A DNA stretch of 5,890 bases from an uncultured Eubacteriales bacterium (GTDB lineage Bacteria; Bacillota; Clostridia; Peptostreptococcales; Anaerovoracaceae): positions 1 through 5,890 of the forward strand of contig CADBRY010000090.1 of assembly GCA_902797195.1 (NCBI GenBank), read 5' to 3'. This document shows positions 1-5,655 of the stretch, piece by piece. The translations under genes were made by a program, and so were the position numbers. The notes beneath the pieces were generated by a model. The model was not told where the DNA came from and made no database searches. It saw only the letters and a program-made list of their open reading frames with translations. Numbering within the stretch: the first letter of the stretch is position 1; each line of letters starts with the position of its first letter.

Positions 1-655
1 CAGGCTCAGGAATCTTCTTGTGGAGGGCTTCCCCATATTCATAAGCCTGTTCCTGAACATGTACATCAGCAATGTTCCAAAGTATGCCATAGATACATAT
101 CTCACCGACGAGATCCAGGCATATTTCAATTATATTTTCATGCCCGCCTTCGTCATCCAGCTAATAGCATACTTCATATTCAATCCCATACTGACCACCT
201 ATGCCAAGCTTTGGCTGTCGGAAAAAGCGGAGGATATCAAAAAGCTTATGGGGCACATAATGAAGCAGTGCGGACTTCTGTTCGGCCTTACCCTGCTTGC
301 TGTGGCTGTGGCCCTGACCATAGGGATACCGGTGCTGTCCCTGCTCTTCGGTGTGGATCTGAGTGATTATAAAATGGAACTGTGTGTGCTGATGATCGGC
401 GGAGGAATGATGGCATACGGAGTATTCTTCAGCACTGTGATCACCATAATAAGAGAACAGGTCTATCTCCTGGTCAGCTATGGAGCGGCCTTTGTGACGG
501 CGAAGATCGTATCGGGATACTTCGTAAAAAGTCAGGGAATAATGGGAGCCTCCATCCTCTATGCGGTCCTTATGGGTATACTGGCCGTCATACTGGGTGC
601 GGTAATGTTTATAAAGATCTTCAAAAGAAAAGGGGCCATTGATAAGGCCCGCTAG
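1..655 (+). CDS. Polysaccharide flippase, Wzx/MATE-like (C-terminal part, 5' end outside window)
   Basis: The reading frame is open from base 2 to a TAG at 653-655 (217 visible codons), so the gene begins before the left edge; the GTG at 20 is only an internal codon. The visible part has about six hydrophobic membrane segments (residues 9-25, 44-64, 91-117, 128-150, 153-175 and 179-206, counted from base 2). It ends in a basic tail (KIFKRKG). The segment NVPKYAID near residues 24-31, followed by IFMPAF at 45-50, resembles the loop and helix typical of polysaccharide-biosynthesis flippases of the MOP superfamily. Such proteins move undecaprenyl-pyrophosphate-linked repeat units across the cytoplasmic membrane. 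The gene converges on the ATP-grasp gene with only 8 bases between the stop codons. The family call is confident; the substrate is unknown. Confidence 0.85.
   Translation, partial: RLRNLLVEGFPIFISLFLNMYISNVPKYAIDTYLTDEIQAYFNYIFMPAFVIQLIAYFIFNPILTTYAKLWLSEKAEDIKKLMGHIMKQCGLLFGLTLLAVAVALTIGIPVLSLLFGVDLSDYKMELCVLMIGGGMMAYGVFFSTVITIIREQVYLLVSYGAAFVTAKIVSGYFVKSQGIMGASILYAVLMGILAVILGAVMFIKIFKRKGAIDKAR
622..650 (-). terminator. Probable intrinsic terminator of the minus-strand operon, inside the flippase 3' end
   Basis: Read on the minus strand, GGGCC (650-646) and GGCCC (637-633) form a 5-bp all-GC stem around an 8-nt loop. CTTTTCTTTT follows at 632-623, as expected for a Rho-independent terminator. 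It lies 14 bases past the ATP-grasp stop, so it fits as the end of the GT2/ATP-grasp transcript. On the plus strand the same bases encode the last codons of the flippase; there the hairpin is followed by a poorer T-run (658-669), so termination of the flippase transcript is less certain. The stem is short, which limits confidence. Confidence 0.5.
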
Positions 656-663
656 AATCTTCT

Positions 664-1866
664 TTATTTCACATCTATATTTATGTGATCCAGCACGTCC
701 CGGAGTTTGTCCACCGCAGCCTGGAGAGTTTCACCCTTTGTTATTACATGTCCTATGCGGTTGGGACCCACGTGGAACTTTTTGACGGGATCTCCCGGCT
801 TGAAGTCGAACTGAACTTCTACCACATCCGGATCATCGGGATAACTGCATTCCTGAGATGCAATGGTGCCGTCGCTGTCGCTCATTAGGAGCATGCTGGC
901 GTTGGGCGTTCCCGGGCAGTCTTCAGGTGAGGTGCCGTCTCCTGCGGTGAAGTCCACATCTTCCCCGAGGGCTGTAAGAAGGATCTTCTCGTAATAGTCA
1001 TATCCGTAATAAATGGAAACCAGCTCCGCAAGACATGTTGCTCCCGACCGTCCTCCGATCTCCAGGACATAGGTCTTACCGTCTTTTCTGATGAAGTCGG
1101 CGTTTATTGCGCAGTTGTCCAGCTTCATTGCCTTTACAGCAAGCTTCAGCTGTTTTTTCGTATCCTCAAGGGCTTCGGAATCCAGATCAAAGGGTGCGAA
1201 GTGGCCGATGGGGACTCCCGTGTCACCTTTGAAGATGTAGTCGCCGTGGGGGAGGATGAACTGGATGCTGCCGTTGTAGACAAAGGCCTGGGCTCCGAAT
1301 TCTTCACCTTCGATGAACTCTTCCACGATGAAGTAGTTGGACCTTGTGTTCTCAAGGACAGTGTCTCTGGCGGTCATGAACTCCCGGGGGGAATCCACCT
1401 TCACCACGCCTCTGCTTCCCGAGGAATCCACGGGTTTGAAGATGAGAGGCAGCTGGAGCTCTTCCAGGGTTTCCTCCAGATTCATATTGTCAAAGGATAC
1501 ACGGCGGTATTTTGCCGTGCGGACTCCGTATTCCTCGTAGCAGGTCTTCATCTTAAGCTTGTCGGTGGCAAGCTTGGCGGCTTCAAAGCTGAGCCCCTTA
1601 AGTACAAGGGTGTCGCATACCCGCCCGATGGTGATAACGGCCACGTCCGTTCCGGTGGTTATGATGCCATCGATGTTTTCCCTGCGGGCTATGGCAAGGA
1701 TCCTGCCGTAATCGGTGGTGTTCTCGTAGTAGACCTTGTCTGCCAGCTCAAAACCGGGATAGTTTCCCTGTATGCTCGCCACTATGGTATAGATTCCCAG
1801 CCGCTTGGCCGTTTTTATGAGGGGGACCTGGTATATTCCCGCCCCCAGTATCAGTATTTTTTTCAT
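664..1866 (-). CDS. ATP-grasp domain ligase (carbamoyl-phosphate-synthase/biotin-carboxylase-like)
   Basis: This is a 400-aa protein, a full length for the family. The N-terminus is a pre-ATP-grasp Rossmann-like domain (KKILILGAGIYQVPLI, residues 2-17). The ATP-grasp core follows: DKLKMK at 102-107, the nucleotide-binding lysine in FKPVDSSGSRG (143-153, K144) with its glycine/serine loop, EEFIEGEE (182-189), NADF (255-258, candidate metal ligand D257) and LEIGGRSGA (268-276, E269 and R273). The Asn usual in the E-x-N metal motif is Gly271 here. Family members use ATP to make an acyl-phosphate and join a carboxylate to an amine or similar nucleophile; the substrates here cannot be read. No signal peptide or membrane segment is seen, so it should be cytoplasmic. 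The ATG overlaps the TGA of the upstream glycosyltransferase gene (ATGA, 1866-1863), indicating co-translation and a role tied to that enzyme. Confidence 0.88.
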   Translation of the reverse strand: MKKILILGAGIYQVPLIKTAKRLGIYTIVASIQGNYPGFELADKVYYENTTDYGRILAIARRENIDGIITTGTDVAVITIGRVCDTLVLKGLSFEAAKLATDKLKMKTCYEEYGVRTAKYRRVSFDNMNLEETLEELQLPLIFKPVDSSGSRGVVKVDSPREFMTARDTVLENTRSNYFIVEEFIEGEEFGAQAFVYNGSIQFILPHGDYIFKGDTGVPIGHFAPFDLDSEALEDTKKQLKLAVKAMKLDNCAINADFIRKDGKTYVLEIGGRSGATCLAELVSIYYGYDYYEKILLTALGEDVDFTAGDGTSPEDCPGTPNASMLLMSDSDGTIASQECSYPDDPDVVEVQFDFKPGDPVKKFHVGPNRIGHVITKGETLQAAVDKLRDVLDHINIDVK

Positions 1867-2819
1867 TCTTCTTTACCTGAACTTTCCTTTTCTTTGCCTT
1901 TATATACTGTTCTTACAACGAATTGAGGATTATTGCTGTGATTCAGGTAGAGCCTTCCCAGATACTCTCCGATAAGTCCCAGAGAGAGAAGTATAAGCCC
2001 CGAGAAGAAGCATATGGCGACCATCATGGAGTACCAGCCTACGGCACTTGTGGGGGCGATTATCTTCTTCAGGGCGATAGCTATGGCGCCCAGGCTGCTC
2101 AAAGCCGAGAAAAACAGACCCGCATTCCTGGACACTCTGAGAGGCACTATTGAAAATCCTATTATGTTCGACCACAGGGATATGAGTTTCTTCAGGGTAT
2201 AGCCCGATTCTCCGTATGCCCGGTCGAAATGTTCCACCGGTACGGAAACGATGTTCCTGGTGGTTCTTAAGAAAATACCCTGCAGGTGGGTGAAGGAGCT
2301 TCTGTACTCTATGGCGTAATCCCTGACGAATTTTCTGATTATCCAGAAACTGGAAGTTTTAAGATCCTTGGGTTTGTTTATAAGGATACGGACTGTCGTA
2401 TAGTTCATCCAGCTTCCGAAGTTTCTGAATGGAGAGTGCTTTTTTTCAGGATAATAGCCGTAAGCGATATCGTAGCCCTTGTCGAACTCGGCAAAGAGAG
2501 CCGGCAGCTGAGAAGGGTGGGTCTGAAGATCGTCATCCATACAGATGATCACATCCCCTTGAGCGTGGTTTAGGGCAGCCATTACGGCGTTGTGCTGTCC
2601 TGCATTTCTGGCGAGCTCGACTATGCGGACCTGTGAAAACTCATCTGCAAGCTCCCGGAGCGTGCAGATGGTTTCGCCTCCGTCGGGCGAGGCGTCGTCT
2701 ACAAGTACGAACTCATAGGGGGTCTTTCCCAGTCGGTCCATTTCCTCCATTGTGCCTGTGATTACTTCACGTATGGTGTGGGAGGAACAGTAACATGGGA
2801 TAATTATCGAAAAAAGCAT
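1863..2819 (-). CDS. GT2 polyprenyl-phosphate glycosyltransferase (GtrB/ArnC/Dpm1-like)
   Basis: The 318-aa protein has an N-terminal GT-A domain: SIIIPCY (4-10), VLVDDASPDG (38-47), RNAGQHNAV (71-79) and the metal-binding DDD in CMDDDLQTHP (93-102). GESGYTLKKL (203-212) is typical of polyprenyl-phosphate transferases. Two C-terminal membrane helices (about 233-253 and 262-284) run into GEYLGRLYLN (284-293), another hallmark of GtrB/ArnC-like enzymes. The family transfers a sugar from a nucleotide sugar to undecaprenyl phosphate at the cytoplasmic membrane face; which sugar is not visible. I chose the ATG at 2819 over an in-frame TTG at 2828. A GAGG (2832-2829) lies 9 nt before the ATG but directly abuts the TTG, and the protein family motif starts right after the ATG. 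It is the first gene of a two-gene operon with the ATP-grasp ligase. Confidence 0.9.
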   Translation of the reverse strand: MLFSIIIPCYCSSHTIREVITGTMEEMDRLGKTPYEFVLVDDASPDGGETICTLRELADEFSQVRIVELARNAGQHNAVMAALNHAQGDVIICMDDDLQTHPSQLPALFAEFDKGYDIAYGYYPEKKHSPFRNFGSWMNYTTVRILINKPKDLKTSSFWIIRKFVRDYAIEYRSSFTHLQGIFLRTTRNIVSVPVEHFDRAYGESGYTLKKLISLWSNIIGFSIVPLRVSRNAGLFFSALSSLGAIAIALKKIIAPTSAVGWYSMMVAICFFSGLILLSLGLIGEYLGRLYLNHSNNPQFVVRTVYKGKEKESSGKEE

Positions 2820-2828
2820 ATGAAGCAA

Positions 2829-2832
2829 CCTC
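2829..2832 (-). promoter_or_regulatory. Ribosome binding site deciding the GT2 start
   Basis: On the minus strand GAGG is followed by nine bases and then ATG at 2819. The competing TTG at 2828 would have no spacer at all, so this site supports the ATG and a protein three residues shorter than the longest open frame. Confidence 0.65.
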
Positions 2833-2856
2833 GTAAATACTTAAAATTTCCTATAC

Positions 2857-2885
2857 ATTTTAATATATTTACCATATTTTATCAA
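2857..2885 (-). promoter_or_regulatory. Sigma-A-type promoter for the GT2/ATP-grasp operon
   Basis: On the minus strand TTGATA (2885-2880, 5 of 6 consensus bases) and TAAAAT (2862-2857, 5 of 6) are separated by exactly 17 bases in an AT-rich stretch. Transcription should begin near 2850, giving a leader of about 30 nt before the ATG at 2819. Found by eye; no experimental support. Confidence 0.6.
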
Positions 2886-2891
2886 TGGATT

Positions 2892-2920
2892 CTTGCCGCC
2901 GCCCCATACTTGCCCGGGGG
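2892..2920. other. GC-rich patch with a CTTGCC direct repeat between the divergent promoters
   Basis: CTTGCC occurs at 2892-2897 and again at 2909-2914, 17 bases apart, within a block of C and G runs (GCCGCCGCCCC, then CCCGGGGG) that contrasts with the AT-rich flanks. It lies just upstream of both -35 boxes, so a regulator binding here could affect both operons. A CCCC/GGGG pairing around it is also possible. Its function is inferred only from position. Confidence 0.3.
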
Positions 2921-2922
2921 AT

Positions 2923-2951
2923 TTGTTAATGGTGGTAAAAGATGTTACAAT
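2923..2951 (+). promoter_or_regulatory. Sigma-A-type promoter for the ABC export operon
   Basis: TTGTTA (2923-2928, 4 of 6 consensus bases) and TACAAT (2946-2951, 5 of 6) are spaced by 17 bases. The start of transcription would be near 2958, leaving a leader of about 26 nt that contains the AAAGGA ribosome binding site at 2971-2976. It is the only good promoter seen upstream of the three-gene operon. Confidence 0.55.
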
Positions 2952-2983
2952 AGGCAGGAAATCATTTAGGAAAGGATCAGCTT

Positions 2984-3790
2984 GTGAAAACCTTTATAGA
3001 CATATTAAGAGAACACGTAACCTGGAGAAGGCAGATCTTCCTCCTGGCTAAAGCCGACATAATCAAGACATACAGCGGCGCGGCCCTTGGATGGGCATGG
3101 GCCATAATCAAACCGCTGATAACCATATCCGTTTTCTGGTTCGCTTTTACCTACGGATTGAGAAGCGGGGGAGAAGTGAACGGATTCCCCTTTGCCCTTT
3201 GGATGATCCCGGGATTCATGGCATGGTTCTACATGAGCGACATGCTCAGTCAGGGGGCGAATTCCATAAGGAAGTACAGATACCTTGTTACGAAGATGAA
3301 ATTCCCGGTGTCCACCATCCCGACTTTTATTTCCGTGTCCAAACTGACCATACACATTGCCCTGATGATAATAGTGGCGGTGCTGTTTATCGCTACAGGT
3401 CATATGCCAACGGTTTACTGGGTCCAGCTGCCCTTTTACATGTTGCTGATGTTCATGTTCTGGACGGCATGGGGACTGTTTTCCTCTATGCTGGGAGCTA
3501 TGAGCCACGATTTCATAAATCTGGTGAAGGCTATAAACACCGCCATATTCTGGCTTTCGGGAATAATGTGGGATGTAAACACCATAGGGGAACGTACACT
3601 TCAGAAAGCACTATATTTCAACCCGGTAACCTACCTGGCTACGGGATACAGGAACTGTTTCATCTACGGGAAATGGTTCTGGGAGGAGCCCATGCAGCTG
3701 CTTATATACATCGGTGTATTTATCATCATGCTGATGCTGGCAGTATGGAGTTATAAAAAACTGATCCGTGAAATACCGGACGTCTTATAG
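2984..3790 (+). CDS. ABC-2 type polysaccharide/polyol-phosphate export permease (Wzm/TagG-like)
   Basis: The 268-aa protein matches the usual length of Wzm/TagG permeases. An amphipathic N-terminal segment leads into YSGAALGWAWAIIKPL (30-45), the family's entry motif. About six membrane segments follow (near 38-58, 68-88, 117-138, 145-170, 183-196 and 237-257). SHDFINLVKAI (174-184), NPVTYL (213-218) and the end EIPDVL (263-268) are also family-like. Two copies are expected to pair with two ATPase subunits and move a lipid-linked glycan or teichoic-acid-type polymer across the cytoplasmic membrane. The start is a GTG with AAAGGA (2971-2976) 7 nt upstream; no in-frame ATG with a better site is seen. 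It is the first gene of the operon, and the ATPase follows after 12 bases. Confidence 0.92.
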   Translation: MKTFIDILREHVTWRRQIFLLAKADIIKTYSGAALGWAWAIIKPLITISVFWFAFTYGLRSGGEVNGFPFALWMIPGFMAWFYMSDMLSQGANSIRKYRYLVTKMKFPVSTIPTFISVSKLTIHIALMIIVAVLFIATGHMPTVYWVQLPFYMLLMFMFWTAWGLFSSMLGAMSHDFINLVKAINTAIFWLSGIMWDVNTIGERTLQKALYFNPVTYLATGYRNCFIYGKWFWEEPMQLLIYIGVFIIMLMLAVWSYKKLIREIPDVL

Positions 3791-3802
3791 AGGAGAGCAA
3801 CA

Positions 3803-4528
3803 ATGGAAGCGGGGCGTATAGTAGTCTCTTTTAAAAATGTAGTCAAGAGATACAAACTTTATAAAAACGATAAGAGAAGATTTTTTGCCATATTCTCAAA
3901 GCAGGTGCCGTATAAGGAGAAGGTGGCAGTTGACCATGTGAGCTTTGACATACAAAAAGGCGAGAGCGTCGCCTTCTTTGGCAGGAACGGTGCCGGAAAG
4001 TCAACGATACTTAAGATGATAACGGGAGTGGCATATCCCACCTCCGGTGAAATAAAAGTGGACGGCAGAGTGAGCGCCCTCCTGGAGCTTACATCAGGAT
4101 TCGACCCTGAGCTGACAGGCAGGGAAAACATATATCTGAAGGGCCAGCTTTGCGGACTGGTGGACAGCGAGATCAAGGAGATCGAGGACACTATCGTTGA
4201 CTTTGCAGAAATAGGAGAATACATCGACCAGCCTGTAAGATCCTACTCCAGCGGAATGAAGTCCAGACTGGGATTTGCGGTCAGCGTAAATGTGAATCCG
4301 GAGATACTTATCGTAGACGAAGCCTTGAGCGTTGGAGATAAAGTCTTCAGAGAGAAATGTCTCAAAAAGGTAAGGGAGATCATAGAAAAGGACGGAGTGA
4401 CTCTGTTGTTCGTCACCCACTCGACTCCCACGGCCAGAGATTTCTGCAAGCGCGGCATAGTTATGCAAAAAGGCGTGGTTATTTTTGACGGTCCAATAGA
4501 AGAGGCCATCAAAAAGTACGAAGGATAA
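3803..4528 (+). CDS. ABC ATPase of the polysaccharide exporter (Wzt/TagH-like, short form)
   Basis: The 241-aa nucleotide-binding protein has Walker A GRNGAGKST (60-68), the family-specific LTGRENIYLKG (104-114), signature SSGMK (149-153), Walker B ILIVD with catalytic E173 (168-173), D-loop SVGD (176-179) and switch His206 (VTHS). It powers the permease encoded just upstream. It stops soon after the ATPase core and has no C-terminal extension, unlike long Wzt (carbohydrate-binding domain) or TagH (C-terminal extracytoplasmic part). It therefore resembles the short KpsT-like forms, which do not read the end of the glycan chain. The AGGAG at 3791-3795 lies 7 nt before the ATG and begins at the permease stop codon. 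Its own TAA shares one base with the next ATG. Confidence 0.94.
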   Translation: MEAGRIVVSFKNVVKRYKLYKNDKRRFFAIFSKQVPYKEKVAVDHVSFDIQKGESVAFFGRNGAGKSTILKMITGVAYPTSGEIKVDGRVSALLELTSGFDPELTGRENIYLKGQLCGLVDSEIKEIEDTIVDFAEIGEYIDQPVRSYSSGMKSRLGFAVSVNVNPEILIVDEALSVGDKVFREKCLKKVREIIEKDGVTLLFVTHSTPTARDFCKRGIVMQKGVVIFDGPIEEAIKKYEG

Positions 4529-5655
4529 TGGATAATCCAATGCTGACAGCTTTGAAGGCGGGCAAAGTGATACTGGGATGCCTCTATGGGCCTATGAAAC
4601 TCCGACCCGTCAAAAACAAAATCACCGTACTATCCAGGCAGAGCGATGAGCCCACTGTGGACATTGCTCTGCTTGATGATTATATGAGGAAGAACCACCC
4701 TGATGTAGATTTCAGAGTGTTGTGCAAAAAGCTGGAGGGGAGCGGAAAACTGTCCTACATGCTCCATATGCTGAAGCAGATGTGGAATATCTCCGATTCC
4801 TCAGTTGTGCTTCTGGACGGGTACTGCATCGCAGCGAGCATTTTGAAACACAGGGGAAATCTGAAGATCGTCCAGATGTGGCACGCCCTGGGAGCCATAA
4901 AAAAATTCGGATATCAGACCCTGGGAAAAGAAGGGGGACGTTCCTATGAGATCGCCGATACCATGTGCATGCACAGGAACTACGATTTCATCATCGCCCC
5001 ATCCCGGGCCACTGGGAAACTGTTCTGTGAAGCCTTTGATGACAGTGAATCCAAGCTCATTTTTATGGGGCTGCCAAGAATAGATATGATCACAGGATCC
5101 CTGGGGGACAGCGATGGGGATGAGGCGGAACTGAGATCCATTTACGGCATCCCCGACGACAAGGAGATCATACTTTACGCTCCCACATTCAGAAAAGCGG
5201 GGAAGACCGATATATCCGGTGTTGTGGAAGCGGTAGATCCTGACAGGTTTGTACTGGTGGTATGCCCTCATCCAATGGAACGCGATGAGGAGCTTGAGGG
5301 GTGTGACACCCACAGGGGAGTCATAATAGACCGGACCCACAGTACATATCAATGGATTCCCCTGTGCCAAAGGATGATTACCGATTATTCCGCCATAGCA
5401 ATGGAGGGAGCCGTCGCCGGCAAGCAGGTGTACTTTTATGTATATGACATAGAGGAATACGAAGAAAAGGAGGGGCTCAACATAGATCCCTCAAAGGAGG
5501 TTCCTCTCCTTACCGCAAAGACTGTGGGAGAACTGTCGGAGCTTATCGACGGTGATTATCCTTGGGATGAAATAAAAAAATTCCGGAGCAGATATGTGGA
5601 TGTGGACACGGATAACTGCACCGGAAGATTATGCGATTTTTTGGTTTCTATTTGA
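4528..5655 (+). CDS. CDP-glycerol/polyol glycerophosphotransferase family protein (TagB/TarF-like)
   Basis: The 375-aa protein carries the family motifs in order: QMWHALGAIKKFG (116-128, candidate catalytic H119), APSRAT (157-162), GLPRID (181-186), YAPTFR (217-222), PHP (247-249, H248) and ITDYSAIAMEGAV (284-296, D286 and S288), then FYVYDIEEYE (303-312). These enzymes transfer a polyol phosphate, usually glycerol-phosphate from CDP-glycerol, onto a membrane-linked glycan at the cytoplasmic face. The length and the WHA-GA-KKFG wording fit the short TagB/TarF branch rather than the much longer TagF polymerase, so it may add one or a few units. No signal peptide is seen. The ATG overlaps the ATPase stop (TAATG, 4526-4530); the AAGGA at 4521-4525 is only 2 nt away, so initiation probably depends on coupling. 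Glycerol versus ribitol cannot be told. Confidence 0.88.
   Translation: MDNPMLTALKAGKVILGCLYGPMKLRPVKNKITVLSRQSDEPTVDIALLDDYMRKNHPDVDFRVLCKKLEGSGKLSYMLHMLKQMWNISDSSVVLLDGYCIAASILKHRGNLKIVQMWHALGAIKKFGYQTLGKEGGRSYEIADTMCMHRNYDFIIAPSRATGKLFCEAFDDSESKLIFMGLPRIDMITGSLGDSDGDEAELRSIYGIPDDKEIILYAPTFRKAGKTDISGVVEAVDPDRFVLVVCPHPMERDEELEGCDTHRGVIIDRTHSTYQWIPLCQRMITDYSAIAMEGAVAGKQVYFYVYDIEEYEEKEGLNIDPSKEVPLLTAKTVGELSELIDGDYPWDEIKKFRSRYVDVDTDNCTGRLCDFLVSI

Noticed and set aside
1201..1926. Long plus-strand open frame (241 codons) opposite the ATP-grasp gene
   Set aside because: It lies wholly antisense to a gene with clear ATP-grasp motifs and reads as a low-complexity mirror of it with no recognisable domain or ribosome binding site.
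2820..2828. TTG at 2828 as start of the GT2 gene
   Set aside because: The GAGG ribosome binding site directly abuts it, whereas the ATG at 2819 has a proper 9-nt spacing and begins the conserved N-terminal motif.
2929..2945. GGTGGTA resembling the ops/JUMPstart element GGCGGTAG of polysaccharide operons
   Set aside because: It differs from the element at key positions, lies within the promoter spacer rather than the transcribed leader, and no other JUMPstart bases are present.
3005..3508. Minus-strand open frame (167 codons) opposite the permease
   Set aside because: Gln/His-rich mirror of membrane-helix codons; no start site or domain supports it.
3091..3756. Plus-strand open frame (221 codons) in another frame inside the permease gene
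   Set aside because: Its translation is rich in His, Gly and Arg with no membrane segments or motifs, while the overlapping frame is a clear ABC-2 permease.
4801..5370. Minus-strand open frame (189 codons) opposite the polyol-phosphate transferase
   Set aside because: Antisense to conserved catalytic motifs, with no family features of its own.
5618..5647. T-run near the end of the transferase gene as a terminator
   Set aside because: No stable GC stem precedes the run of T at 5637-5642, and it lies before the stop codon of the gene it would terminate.
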